The notes under the pieces are model-generated. The model searched no databases. It was not told where the DNA came from and saw only the letters and a list, made by a program, of their open reading frames with translations. Shown one piece after another: positions 49,833 to 59,263 of a stretch of DNA of 64,000 nt. Both the position numbers and the translations under genes were made by a program. The number at the start of each line of letters is the position of its first letter. Within the stretch, counting starts at the first letter, position 1. Source of the DNA: Agromyces mediolanus (GTDB lineage Bacteria > Actinomycetota > Actinomycetes > Actinomycetales > Microbacteriaceae); the NCBI RefSeq assembly GCF_023715325.1, contig NZ_JAMBNX010000007.1, positions 62,001-126,000 on the forward strand. Reading direction: 5' to 3'.

Positions 49833-50981
49833 CTACATGGCCAGGGGGTCGTCCAGCAGCTCGGCGAACGCGGCCTCGGCCGCGCCGATGAGGAGCCGGT
49901 CCGCCCCGAGCGCCGCGGACGTCAGCGTCACGCGTTCGGCCGGCGCGGGCATGGCCCGCCTGCGGACGAGCGCATCGAACTCGTCCGCTCCGCGCTCGCG
50001 GAGGAGGGCGAGGAAGCCGCCGAGCACGACCTTCGACGGGTTGAGCACGTTGACGGCGTTGCCGAGTGCGACGGCGAGGAGCGAGCGCTGGCGGTCCACC
50101 TCGGCGCGGAGCGCGGGCGAGGCATCCGCGAGCGCAGCGGCGAGGGCGTGGTCGTCGACCGGGCCGAGTCGAGCGATCCGCAGGAGCCGCGCGCGGCTGA
50201 CCTCGTCCTCGAGCACGCCGGAATCCGGCCCGCCGAGGGAGACCTGGCCCCACTCTCCGGCGTAGCCGTCCGCCCCGCGGATGTGGATGCCGCGCAGGAC
50301 GATCCCGCCGCCGATGCCGCTCGCTCCACCGTTGAGATAGATGACGTCGTCGTCGTGCGCGGCGGCGCCGAACAGTCGCTCGGCCAGCACGCCCAGCGTG
50401 GCGTCGTTGTCGACCGCGACCGGGACGCCGATCGCCGCCGCGAGCGGGCTCGCCAGATCCGCGTCGTGCCACCCGAGGTGCGGGGCCAATCTCACCGTTC
50501 CGGTCCGAGCCTGGACCAGTCCGGGGACGGCCACGCCGACCGCGGCCAGTCGGGCCGCCCGGAGCGGGCCGGAGCGCCACTCCCGGAGGACGGAGTCGAC
50601 GACGCGCACGACCTCGGCGACGGTCGGCGCCTCAGGGCAGAGGACCCGGCTGCGCTCCCGCACACGGCCCGCGAGGGACACGGCCGCGACCTCGATGGCG
50701 TCGACTTCCGGGTTCACCGCGAGAGCGACGAGGTCGTCGCTCGCGGCGACCACCGGGCTGGGTCGCCCGACGCGGCGCTGGGGGGTGGGGTCGCGTTCGG
50801 CGACCAGTCCCCGAGCGGAGAGCGCTGCGATGAGGTGAGCCACGGTCGACCGGTTCAAGCCGGTTTCGCGGGTGAGCTCGGCGCGCGACCGGGGTCCGCG
50901 CTCGTGGATCAGGCGCAGTACGACCGAGAGGTTCGCCCGCCGGATGCCGTCCGAGCGCGGGGCGGGGGTGGGCCGGCTCAT
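49833..50981 (-). CDS. xylR: ROK-family transcriptional regulator (XylR type)
   Basis: This 382-residue protein has an N-terminal winged HTH (SRAELTRETGLNRSTVAHLI) and a ROK sugar-kinase-like domain. It shows VAVPGLV, DNDATLGVLAE and the glycine motif NGGASGIGGGIVL, then GYAGEWGQVSL, where the ROK zinc-binding Cys cluster is not evident. It is divergent from xylA with a palindromic operator in between, so it most likely represses xylAB in the absence of xylose. Confidence 0.88.
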   Translation of the reverse strand: MSRPTPAPRSDGIRRANLSVVLRLIHERGPRSRAELTRETGLNRSTVAHLIAALSARGLVAERDPTPQRRVGRPSPVVAASDDLVALAVNPEVDAIEVAAVSLAGRVRERSRVLCPEAPTVAEVVRVVDSVLREWRSGPLRAARLAAVGVAVPGLVQARTGTVRLAPHLGWHDADLASPLAAAIGVPVAVDNDATLGVLAERLFGAAAHDDDVIYLNGGASGIGGGIVLRGIHIRGADGYAGEWGQVSLGGPDSGVLEDEVSRARLLRIARLGPVDDHALAAALADASPALRAEVDRQRSLLAVALGNAVNVLNPSKVVLGGFLALLRERGADEFDALVRRRAMPAPAERVTLTSAALGADRLLIGAAEAAFAELLDDPLAM

Positions 50982-51038
50982 CTGGTCTCCTCACCGCCGT
51001 CGTGCGACACCACCATATCCGCCGGTCGGCGGCCGTCC

Positions 51039-51080
51039 TTGGGTGGGCCGCCCGTCGATGATATGTTGTGCGCAACAACA
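51039..51080 (+). promoter_or_regulatory. xylA promoter with ROK operator
   Basis: TTGGGT (51039-51044) and TATGTT (51062-51067) are 17 bp apart. The inverted repeat TGTTGT-GCGCA-ACAACA (51064-51080) overlaps the -10, like TTGTT/AACAA operators of ROK repressors. Occupancy by the divergent XylR-like protein would block transcription. Confidence 0.6.
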
Positions 51081-51106
51081 AATTTGCGAAGGCGGGAATT
51101 CTGGTC

Positions 51107-52294
51107 ATGGAGCCGACGAAAGAGGACAGGTTCAGCTTCGGTCTGTGGACCGTCGGGTACAACGGGGCGGATCCGTTCGGCGGCCCTACGCGATCACCGC
51201 TGGACGTCGTGCGCGTGGTCGAGAACCTCGCTGATCTCGGTGCCTACGGCCTGACCTTCCACGATGACGACCTGTTCGCGTTCGGGTCGACCGACCTCGA
51301 GCGCCGAAGGCAGATCGATCGCCTGACGGGCGCGCTCGCCGACACGGGCATGGTCGTCCCGATGGTCACGACGAACCTCTTCAGCGCTCCCGTCTTCAAG
51401 GACGGCGGGTTCACCTCGAACGACCGTCGGGTTCGTCGCTTCGCGCTTCGAAAGGTGCTGCGCAACCTCGACCTGGCGGCAGAGCTGGGGGCCACCACGT
51501 TCGTGATGTGGGGCGGGCGGGAGGGCGCCGAATACGATTCCGCCAAGGACATCCGTCTGGCGCTCGAGCGCTATCGCGAGGCGGTGAATCTCCTCGTCGC
51601 CTACGTGACCGACCGGGGCTACGACATCCGCTTCGCCATCGAGCCCAAACCGAACGAGCCGCGCGGCGACATCCTGCTGCCGACGCTCGGCCACGCCCTC
51701 GCGTTCATCGACTCGCTCGAGCGCCCGGACCTCGTCGGTCTGAATCCCGAGGTCGGGCACGAGCAGATGGCGGGCCTCAACTTCGCGGCCGGTATCGCCC
51801 AGGCCCTGTATCACGGGAAGCTCTTCCACATCGACCTGAACGGCCAGCGCGGCATCAAGTACGACCAGGACCTGGTCTTCGGCCACGGCGACCTGCACAA
51901 CGCGTTCGCGCTGGTCGACCTGCTCGAGCACGGCGGCCCCGGCGGGGGCCCGGCCTACGACGGCCCCCGGCACTTCGACTACAAGCCCAGCCGCACCGAG
52001 GACGAGCAGGGCGTGTGGGAGTCGGCCGCCGCGAACATGCGCATGTACCTCCTCCTCAAGGAGCGTGCGGCCTCGTTCCGCGCGGACCCGGAGGTGCAGG
52101 AAGCGCTGACGGCGGCACGGGTGCCCGAGCTCGCGCTGCCCACGCTCGGGGCCGGCGAGTCGTACGACGAACTCCTCGCGGACCGCACGGCATACGAAGA
52201 CTTCGACGCCGGTTCCTACCTGGACGCGGAAGGCTTCGGGTTCGTGCGACTGCAGCAGCTCGCCACGGAGCATCTCCTCGGCGCGCGCCGGTGA
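51107..52294 (+). CDS. xylA: Xylose isomerase
   Basis: This 395-residue TIM-barrel enzyme converts D-xylose to D-xylulose using two divalent metals. Actinobacterial xylA signatures are present: [28 protein letters not shown] (catalytic His), [27 protein letters not shown] (metal Glu and Lys) and [31 protein letters not shown] follows. ATG 51107 gives the usual length and N-terminus; longer readings run into the operator. xylB follows after 14 bp. Confidence 0.97.
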   Translation: MEPTKEDRFSFGLWTVGYNGADPFGGPTRSPLDVVRVVENLADLGAYGLTFHDDDLFAFGSTDLERRRQIDRLTGALADTGMVVPMVTTNLFSAPVFKDGGFTSNDRRVRRFALRKVLRNLDLAAELGATTFVMWGGREGAEYDSAKDIRLALERYREAVNLLVAYVTDRGYDIRFAIEPKPNEPRGDILLPTLGHALAFIDSLERPDLVGLNPEVGHEQMAGLNFAAGIAQALYHGKLFHIDLNGQRGIKYDQDLVFGHGDLHNAFALVDLLEHGGPGGGPAYDGPRHFDYKPSRTEDEQGVWESAAANMRMYLLLKERAASFRADPEVQEALTAARVPELALPTLGAGESYDELLADRTAYEDFDAGSYLDAEGFGFVRLQQLATEHLLGARR

Positions 52295-52308
52295 GGTGAG
52301 ACGCTGAC

Positions 52309-53598
52309 ATGGCGCTCGTGATGGGGGTCGACTCCTCGACGCAGGCGTGCAAGGTCGTGATCGTCGACACCACGTCGGGGTCGATCGTTCGCGCGGGGCG
52401 CGCACCGCATCCGGACGGGAGCTCCGTCGACCCCGAGGCGTGGTGGGAGGCGCTGCAGCTCGCGATCGCGGACGCCGGCGGGATGGCGGACGTCGCCGCT
52501 TGGTCGATCGCCGGTCAACAGCACGGCATGGTCGCCCTCGACGCGGGCGGTCACGTGATCCGCGACGCGTTGCTGTGGAACGACACCCGCTCCGGACCCG
52601 CCGCTCGGGCACTGATCTCGGAGTTCGGCGCCGAGGCCTTGGCCTCACGCACCGGCCTGGTGCCGGTCGCGTCGTTCACGATCACCAAGCTGCGCTGGCT
52701 CCGCGACACCGAGCCCGAGCACGCGGCGCGGGTGGCCTGCGTCGCGCTCCCGCACGATTGGCTGACCTGGCGGCTGCGCGGGTTCGGGCCGACGCACCCC
52801 GTGCTCGATGAGCTGTTCACCGATCGCTCCGATGCGTCCGGCACCGGCTACTGGAGTCCCGCGACCGGGCGCTATGACCGAGACCTGCTCATCGCCGCGC
52901 TCGGCCACGACGCGCTCCTGCCTCCGGTGCTCGACCCTGCCGGATCCGTGCTGGACGCGGGAGGCCGCCGGGTCGCCGCGGGCGCGGGTGACAACGCGGC
53001 GGCGGCTCTGGGGCTCGGTGCAGTCGCCGGTGACGCGGTCGTTTCGATCGGCACATCCGGCACGGTCTTCGCCGTGAGCCGTGAGCCGGTCGCGGATCCC
53101 ACGGGGGCCGTCGCCGGGTTCGCCGATGTGGCCGGCGGATTCCTTCCGCTGGTCGCGACGCTCAACGCGGCTCGGGTCCTCGACGTGACCGCCGCCCTGC
53201 TCGGCGTCGACGCCGAGGCGTTCAGCGCCCTCGCCCTGCGAGCGGAGCCTGGCGCCGGCGGGTTGAGTCTGCAGCCGTACTTCGTCGGTGAGCGAACGCC
53301 CGACCTCCCGGATGCCACGGCGACGCTGTCGGGGATGACGCTCGCCTCGACGACGCGTGAGAATCTCGCCAGAGCGGCGGTCGAGGGCATGCTCCGCGGC
53401 CTCAGCGCTGGTCTCGACGCGCTCCGCGGCCTCGAGGTCCCGCTCGAGCGGGTCCTGCTGATCGGCGGTGGCGCCCGATCCGAGGCGGTGCGCGAACTCG
53501 CGTCCGACGTGCTCCGGCTTCCGGTGACGGTGCCGCCGGCGCAGGAGTACGTCGCGATCGGCGCGGCGCGGCAGGCCGCTGCAACCTTGACCGACTGA
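52309..53598 (+). CDS. xylB: Xylulokinase
   Basis: This 429-residue FGGY-family kinase phosphorylates D-xylulose to xylulose 5-phosphate. It shows [11 protein letters not shown] (phosphate 1), [28 protein letters not shown] (with the catalytic Asp), SIGTSGTVF and LLIGGGARS near the end. It is slightly shorter than the typical about 460-480. It completes the xylose pathway into the pentose phosphate route and shares the xylA promoter. Confidence 0.95.
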   Translation: MALVMGVDSSTQACKVVIVDTTSGSIVRAGRAPHPDGSSVDPEAWWEALQLAIADAGGMADVAAWSIAGQQHGMVALDAGGHVIRDALLWNDTRSGPAARALISEFGAEALASRTGLVPVASFTITKLRWLRDTEPEHAARVACVALPHDWLTWRLRGFGPTHPVLDELFTDRSDASGTGYWSPATGRYDRDLLIAALGHDALLPPVLDPAGSVLDAGGRRVAAGAGDNAAAALGLGAVAGDAVVSIGTSGTVFAVSREPVADPTGAVAGFADVAGGFLPLVATLNAARVLDVTAALLGVDAEAFSALALRAEPGAGGLSLQPYFVGERTPDLPDATATLSGMTLASTTRENLARAAVEGMLRGLSAGLDALRGLEVPLERVLLIGGGARSEAVRELASDVLRLPVTVPPAQEYVAIGAARQAAATLTD

Positions 53599-53633
53599 GG
53601 AGCGGGGTGCCGGAAGGACGTCGTGCCGGCGAG

Positions 53634-53647
53634 TGGTAACGTTCCCA
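53634..53647 (+). promoter_or_regulatory. LacI-type operator upstream of the GH2 operon
   Basis: TGGTAACGTTCCCA is centred on CG and symmetric at six of seven positions, the form of LacI/GalR-family operators. It lies 30 bp before the GH2 start. No lacI gene is in the window, so the regulator would act from elsewhere. Confidence 0.5.
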
Positions 53648-53677
53648 TATCGTGGGATGAACCAGCGAGGAGTGAGG

Positions 53678-56263
53678 GTGATCCAACGTCTCGAAGGCGA
53701 GGGCTGGCAGCTGCGTGAAGCGCTGGGCGACACGTGGCAGTGGGTGGTCTCCAAACTCATCGATCGGCGCAACAGCGTCACCTCGGCGGCCGACTCGGCG
53801 GTGTGGATCCCCGCTCGCGTCCCGGGCTCCGTGCTCGACGACCTGATCCGCGCCGGTGAAGTGCCCGAGCCGCGACAGGCGCGACGCAGCCGCGAGGTGG
53901 AGTGGGTCGGCGACCGCCACTGGGTGTATCGGCGCTCGGTGGAGCTGCCCGACCTCGAACCGGGCGAGGCGGCGTGGCTCGAACTCGACGGGATCGACCC
54001 CGGCGGCAGCGTCTTCTGGGACGGGCGGGAGGTCGGCACGGTCGACGGCCTCTTCCGGGCCCTCCGGGTGCGGCTGGGCGAGGCGGGGGAGCCCGAGGTG
54101 TCACCCGGGCCGCACACCCTCGCGGTCGTGGTGCGTCCCGCGCTCGACACCGAACCCCAGGTCGGGCGCACCGAACGGGTGCGCCGGCTCGCTCCGCGGG
54201 TCGGCAGCGGCTGGGACTTCGCACCCCGGATGCGGCATCAGGGCGTCTGGCGGGGGGTGCGCCTGATCACCGGAAGCTCTGGGTTCGCGTCGGTCCACGC
54301 CCGCACGCACGTGGACGTCGGCGATCCCGCCGGGGAGGTCGTGATCGATGCGACCGTCGCGGGCGCGGGCACCACGGTGACGGCCGAACTCTCCCTCGAC
54401 GGGCGCAGTACGGCCGCCACCTCGGTCGAGCTGGTCGGGCCCAGCGCCCGACTGAAGCTCTCCGTTCCGGACGTCCGGCGCTGGTGGCCGGTGGGCATGG
54501 GGGATCAGGTCCTCTACGAGCTGCGGGTCACGGTCTCGGACCACGGCCGGCTCTTGGACGAGCGCGTGATGCGGGTCGCCTTCCGCAGTGCCCGCCTGAT
54601 CCCGAACCCCGGGGCGCCGTCGACGGCGCTGGGGTACACCGCGGAGGTCAACGGCCGCGTCCTCCCGCTCGTCGGATGGAACTGGGCGCCGGCGGACCTG
54701 CTGTTCGGCGCCATCGAGCACCAGCGGGTCGATCACCTGCTCGACCTCGCCGTGGAGTCCGGGGCGCGCATCCTGCGCGTCTGGGGCGGTGGTCTCCTCG
54801 AGTCCGACCACTTCTACGAGGCGTGCGACGAGCGCGGACTCCTGGTGTGGCAGGAGCTCCCGCAGTCCAGCTCCGGGATCACGAGCACCCCGGCGACGGA
54901 CGCGGACTTCATCGCGCACGCGGTCGAGGAGACCACCATGGCCGCCGCACGACTGGCGCGGCATCCGAGCCTGTTCCTGTGGTGCGGAGGCAACGAGCTG
55001 GAGGATGCGGCCGGCCCGCTGGACGAAGCGCGTTCGCCCGTACTGGCGGCCATGCGCAGCGCGCTCGCCCGCATCGACCCAGGACGCCCCTGGCTGCCCA
55101 CCTCGCCGTCGGGTCCGACCTTCCATCATCGACTGGACCGCATCGCGGAGGCCCCCGACGATCAACACGACGTGCACGGCCCGTGGGAGCATCAGGGCCT
55201 GATCGGACAGCACACGCTCGCCGATGCGGGAACGAGCCTCGCCCACACGGAGTTCGGCGTCGAGGGAATGGCCAGCATGCGCTCCCTCCGGGCGATCGTG
55301 CCGGCGGGGCGACGATGGCCGGCCGATCTGAGCAATCCCGTCTACCGCCACCTCGGGCAATGGTGGAACAACGCCGGACTCGTCGCCGACTCCTTCGGCG
55401 GCCGCATCGCGGACCTCGCCCGCATGCAGCGGGCGAGTCAGTGGCTGCAGGCGACCGGCCTCCAGTACGCGATCGAGGCCGACCGTCGCCGTTGGCCGAG
55501 ATGCAGCATGGTGTTGCCGTGGCAGCTCGCCGAGAGCTTCCCGAATGCCTGGTGCACGAGCGTCGTCGAGTGGTCGGGCGAGGCGAAGCCGGCCCTCCAC
55601 GCGGCGCGGCGGGCCTTCGGGCGGAACCGAGCGACCATCCGCACCGCGCAGTCCGCTTGGGGCGACGCCTCCGACCCCACCGCTCAGGCCTGGCTGTGGG
55701 CGGAGGACGGCATCGAGCGCGGTTCGGAGCTGCGGTTCCTCCTGCGCGATGCTGACGGCGCCATCCTGGCCGAGACGAACGTCACGGACCTGCCCGCGAT
55801 CGCCGCCCCGACCGCCGTCGCAGCGCTCGTCGTGCCGCGGCCGCCGGAGGGCGGAATCGCGATCTGGGAGGCACGATGGCACGGACCCGACGGGACGCTC
55901 GTCGACCTCGAGCGCACGGTCGCGAGTCTCGGGAGCGACCTCGCGCCGCTGACGGAGCTCCGCCCCGCACACCTCACCGTGCGCGTCGTCGAGCAGGGGG
56001 ACGACTGGAGTGTCACGATCGCCCACACCGGCGGCCCGGCCGTCGTCGGGCCTGCGCTGCATGACGGGCGGCCGTGGGGGGCTCCCGGGAGCGTCATCGT
56101 CCGGGACGACCCTCGGCCGCTGCTCCCGGGCGAGCGCCGCACGCTCGCCGTGCGCTGGAGCGGGGTGCCGGCGGAGGAGCGGATGCTCTGGCTGGACGCC
56201 TGGAACGTCGAGCCACTGACCGTGCGGCCCTCGCCGGACGCCCTTCCCGGAGAACGGAGCTGA
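53678..56263 (+). CDS. GH2 beta-mannosidase
   Basis: This enzyme of about 861 residues is a family 2 glycoside hydrolase with N-terminal jelly-roll, Ig-like domain, TIM barrel and C-terminal beta domains. The acid/base Glu lies in LWCGGNELED (about 439) and the nucleophile in AHTEFGVEG (about 524), the beta-mannosidase type of GH2; GWNWAPADLL and LRVWGGGLLE are also mannosidase-like. GTG 53678 is chosen over ATG 53657 because GAGGAG stands five bases before it. There is no signal peptide, so it acts on imported oligosaccharides. It leads a four-gene operon with two sulfatases and a GH1. Confidence 0.87.
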   Translation: MIQRLEGEGWQLREALGDTWQWVVSKLIDRRNSVTSAADSAVWIPARVPGSVLDDLIRAGEVPEPRQARRSREVEWVGDRHWVYRRSVELPDLEPGEAAWLELDGIDPGGSVFWDGREVGTVDGLFRALRVRLGEAGEPEVSPGPHTLAVVVRPALDTEPQVGRTERVRRLAPRVGSGWDFAPRMRHQGVWRGVRLITGSSGFASVHARTHVDVGDPAGEVVIDATVAGAGTTVTAELSLDGRSTAATSVELVGPSARLKLSVPDVRRWWPVGMGDQVLYELRVTVSDHGRLLDERVMRVAFRSARLIPNPGAPSTALGYTAEVNGRVLPLVGWNWAPADLLFGAIEHQRVDHLLDLAVESGARILRVWGGGLLESDHFYEACDERGLLVWQELPQSSSGITSTPATDADFIAHAVEETTMAAARLARHPSLFLWCGGNELEDAAGPLDEARSPVLAAMRSALARIDPGRPWLPTSPSGPTFHHRLDRIAEAPDDQHDVHGPWEHQGLIGQHTLADAGTSLAHTEFGVEGMASMRSLRAIVPAGRRWPADLSNPVYRHLGQWWNNAGLVADSFGGRIADLARMQRASQWLQATGLQYAIEADRRRWPRCSMVLPWQLAESFPNAWCTSVVEWSGEAKPALHAARRAFGRNRATIRTAQSAWGDASDPTAQAWLWAEDGIERGSELRFLLRDADGAILAETNVTDLPAIAAPTAVAALVVPRPPEGGIAIWEARWHGPDGTLVDLERTVASLGSDLAPLTELRPAHLTVRVVEQGDDWSVTIAHTGGPAVVGPALHDGRPWGAPGSVIVRDDPRPLLPGERRTLAVRWSGVPAEERMLWLDAWNVEPLTVRPSPDALPGERS

Positions 56264-56264
56264 G

Positions 56265-57746
56265 ATGCCTCGCCCCAACATCATCCTCATCGTCGCCGAC
56301 CAGCTGCGCGGCGACTGCCTCGGCATCGAGGGACGCCACCCGGTCCTGACTCCGCGGCTGGACGGCCTGGCCGCCGCAGGTGCCCGCTTCACGCATGCGT
56401 ACTCCACCGCGCCCGTGTGCATTCCTGCCCGCCGGTCGCTGCTCTCCGGGCAAGCCCCTCGCAGCCATGGGCTGCTCGGGTTCCGCGACGGCGTGGAGTG
56501 GGACGAGGAGCGCACCTTGCCCGCGCTGCTGCGGGCGGCCGGCTATCACACGCAGCTCGTCGGACGGGAGATGCACCAGCACCCCGCCCGCAAGCGGTTC
56601 GGCTACGACGAGATGACCATCGGCGAGGACTACCAGCGCTGGCTCGCCGAGCGCCTCGGCACCGATGCGGAACACGATCCGGCCGACCCCTACGGCGGAC
56701 CGCTGTACTCGACCGGCATCATGCAGAACGATTGGACGGTCGCACCGTGGCCGTATCCGGACGACACCCATTTCACCGCGTGGACGATCACCCAGGCACG
56801 CCGGTTCCTGCAGCGCCGTGATCCGTCGCAACCGTACTTCCTCACGATCTCGCTGCTCGCCCCGCACCCCCCGCTGGTGCCGCCGGCCTTCTACCTCGAT
56901 CGGTATCTGCGGATGGAGCTCCCCGAGCCCGTCGTCGGAGACTGGGCGGACGAGCCCGATACGCCCCATGCGCCGGACGCGGCGCGCGCCCGCCTCGACG
57001 GAGAGCTCGGCCGCGCCGCCCGGGCGGCCTACTACGGCCTCATCAACCACATCGACGATCAGCTCGGCCGGGTGCTGACGATGCTGAACGGCCTGAGAGG
57101 GGCCGGCGCGCAATCCGGGAACACGGTCGTGGCGGTGACCGCCGATCACGGCGAGATGCTCGGTGACCACCACCTCTGGCGGAAGTCGCTGCCCTATGAG
57201 GGCGCGGCACGCATCCCGCTCCTGATTCGCGCCCCCGAGCGGTACGGCATCCGCCCGGGGACCGTGTTGGACAGCCCGGTCTCGCTGGAGGACGTCATGC
57301 CGACGCTCCTCGACTTCGCCGGAGTCGAGGCTCCCGCAGGCATCGACGGGGTGAGCCTCCGCCCCCTGCTCACGACCGCCGCGCCCCTCGACCGCGATCC
57401 GGTCCACCTGGAGCTCGCGAACGGGGACGGGAGCTCCTTCCAGGCACTCACCGACGGCCGGACGAAGTACGTGTGGTTCACGGAGACGGGGCGGGAGCAC
57501 CTCTTCGATCTCCGAGCGGATCCTGGCGAGGCCATCGACCTCGCCGAGCACGAGGGCCAGGCTGACCGGCTGAAGGAGTGGCGGCAGATGCTGATCGCCG
57601 CGCTGGCCGACCGACCGGAGGGGTTCGTCGACGGCGGGGCGCTCGTCCCCGGACGCCCGTACCATCCGGTGCCCACGCACCTCGCACCTCCGCCGCAGAT
57701 CACGGACTCGAAGCAGATCACGGACTCGAAGGGGACCTCCGCATGA
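56265..57746 (+). CDS. Type I sulfatase (formylglycine Cys type), first of pair
   Basis: This 493-residue arylsulfatase-fold protein carries CIPARRSLLSG (C-x-P-x-R) at Cys 52, the residue converted to formylglycine. The metal-binding DQ follows the first strand (IVADQLRGD), and TADHGEMLGDHHLW is the second metal block. There is no signal peptide: it is cytoplasmic and should desulfate imported sugars. The C-terminus has a duplicated QITDSK from an 18-bp tandem repeat at 57696-57731. It begins one base after GH2 and overlaps the next sulfatase by ATGA. Confidence 0.9.
   Translation: MPRPNIILIVADQLRGDCLGIEGRHPVLTPRLDGLAAAGARFTHAYSTAPVCIPARRSLLSGQAPRSHGLLGFRDGVEWDEERTLPALLRAAGYHTQLVGREMHQHPARKRFGYDEMTIGEDYQRWLAERLGTDAEHDPADPYGGPLYSTGIMQNDWTVAPWPYPDDTHFTAWTITQARRFLQRRDPSQPYFLTISLLAPHPPLVPPAFYLDRYLRMELPEPVVGDWADEPDTPHAPDAARARLDGELGRAARAAYYGLINHIDDQLGRVLTMLNGLRGAGAQSGNTVVAVTADHGEMLGDHHLWRKSLPYEGAARIPLLIRAPERYGIRPGTVLDSPVSLEDVMPTLLDFAGVEAPAGIDGVSLRPLLTTAAPLDRDPVHLELANGDGSSFQALTDGRTKYVWFTETGREHLFDLRADPGEAIDLAEHEGQADRLKEWRQMLIAALADRPEGFVDGGALVPGRPYHPVPTHLAPPPQITDSKQITDSKGTSA
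57696..57731 (+). repeat. 18-bp tandem duplication at the 3' end of sulfatase 1
   Basis: CAGATCACGGACTCGAAG occurs twice head to tail (57696-57713, 57714-57731), doubling QITDSK in the C-terminal tail. It is in frame and probably neutral. Confidence 0.85.
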
Positions 57747-59263
57747 CCACACGCAAGAACATCATCCTGTTCATGACCGACGAGCAGCGTCGCGACTACG
57801 TCGGCTACAGCGGGAGCGGGAACGTCGCGACGCCGCACATCGACCGGATCGCCGAAGGAACGGCGTTCAGCGGCTGCACGAGCAGCAACCCGATCTGCGC
57901 ACCCGCGCGCGCCTCCTTGCTCACCGGTCGGTACCCGCACCAGATCGGGATGCTCGCGATGTACGGTGATCTCGATCCCACCATCCCGACCTACGCGCAG
58001 ATCCTGCAGAGGAACGGCTACCACACCGCCGCGGCGGGCAAGCTGCACGTGCTCGCCACCTGGGCCGGCGACACCCCGCGGGGGAAGATCCTCGACCTCG
58101 TCGCCCTGCGTGAACAGGTCCGCGGGTTCGGCTTCGACGAGCTGTGGGAGACCGCTGGGAAGCAGCTCATGCTGCGCAACTACTGCGACTACGGCAAGCA
58201 CCTCGAAGAGCGCGGCCTCCGCGAGACGTACCTCGACTTCGTCGAGGCGAGCCTGGAGTCCGAGGACGGCATCGTCCACAAGGCCGAGGCGGTCCAGCCC
58301 ACCTTCCTCCCCGAGGAGGACTACATCGACGTGGTGACCGCCGACCGGGCGCTCGGATTCCTTCGCGACCGCCCGCGCGACAAGCCGTTCTTCCTCTTCA
58401 CCTCGTTCTGCGGTCCGCACATGCCCTTCGACCCGCCGCAATCCTGGATCGACCGCGTTCCGTACGAGGAGGTCGACGACTTCGTCGAGGACGAGCCGCT
58501 CACGAGCGAGCAGAAGGAGGGGCTCTGGCAGAAGCGCCGGAACTACAAGGCGATGATCCAGCTCATCGACGCTCAGATCGGGCGGATCATCGACTACCTC
58601 GAGGAGCACGATCTGCTGGACGACACCGTCCTGTTGTTCACGTCCGATCACGGTGAGATGCTCGGCGATCACGGACGCATGGGGAAGGCGGTGCCCTGGT
58701 GGCAGTCGGCGTCCATCCCACTGGCGGTGCGGCATCCGGATCACCTCGATTCCGCGCGGAACTCGACGCCGGTCTCGCTCGTCGACGTCGCCGCGACGAT
58801 CCTCGACAGCGCGGGGATCGACCCCGCGCAGTTGCGCGGCGACGGCCTCGCGTTCGCCGGCGACATTCCCGCGCGCTCATTGCTGCCGATCGTGCGTGGC
58901 GAGACCGGCAGCGTGCGCGAGTACGGGTTCGCCGAGTCGGGGACGCGCTGGCAGCTGCTGGAGACGGAGGAGTGGAAGTACGTGTACTGGTTCGGCAAAT
59001 CGACACCGGATCGACTCGTCGAGGAGCTGTACCACCGTCGCTCCGACCCGGACGAGCAGCACAACCTCGCGCTCGAGCCGGGGCACGACGAGATCCTCGA
59101 GTGGTTCCGTGCCCGAAGAGCGTACGAACTGGACCAGAGCCCGGCAGTGCAGACGATCTGGGCCCCGCTGAACCTCGGCCCGACCGCGGCACGAGCGGTG
59201 AGCGCATCGGCCGAGCCGGTCGATGCGGGCGCACGAGAACCGAACAAGGAGACGACTGTATGA
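57743..59263 (+). CDS. Type I sulfatase (formylglycine Cys type), second of pair
   Basis: This 506-residue sulfatase has MTDEQRRDYVG (first metal Asp), CAPARASLLTG with formylglycine Cys 52, and TSDHGEMLGDHGRMGK. It differs strongly from the first sulfatase, so the two probably remove sulfate from different positions or residues. Cytoplasmic, with no signal peptide. ATGA overlaps at both ends link it to sulfatase 1 and to the GH1 gene. It needs a formylglycine-generating enzyme or a radical-SAM maturase, neither of which is seen in the window. Confidence 0.9.
   Translation: MTTRKNIILFMTDEQRRDYVGYSGSGNVATPHIDRIAEGTAFSGCTSSNPICAPARASLLTGRYPHQIGMLAMYGDLDPTIPTYAQILQRNGYHTAAAGKLHVLATWAGDTPRGKILDLVALREQVRGFGFDELWETAGKQLMLRNYCDYGKHLEERGLRETYLDFVEASLESEDGIVHKAEAVQPTFLPEEDYIDVVTADRALGFLRDRPRDKPFFLFTSFCGPHMPFDPPQSWIDRVPYEEVDDFVEDEPLTSEQKEGLWQKRRNYKAMIQLIDAQIGRIIDYLEEHDLLDDTVLLFTSDHGEMLGDHGRMGKAVPWWQSASIPLAVRHPDHLDSARNSTPVSLVDVAATILDSAGIDPAQLRGDGLAFAGDIPARSLLPIVRGETGSVREYGFAESGTRWQLLETEEWKYVYWFGKSTPDRLVEELYHRRSDPDEQHNLALEPGHDEILEWFRARRAYELDQSPAVQTIWAPLNLGPTAARAVSASAEPVDAGAREPNKETTV

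Noticed and set aside
51068..51106. Upstream start extending xylA by 13 codons
   Set aside because: It would place coding sequence in the -10/operator region; ATG 51107 gives the normal family length.
54101..56515. 804-codon minus-strand frame opposite the GH2 gene
   Set aside because: Antisense shadow; the plus strand encodes both catalytic Glu motifs of GH2.
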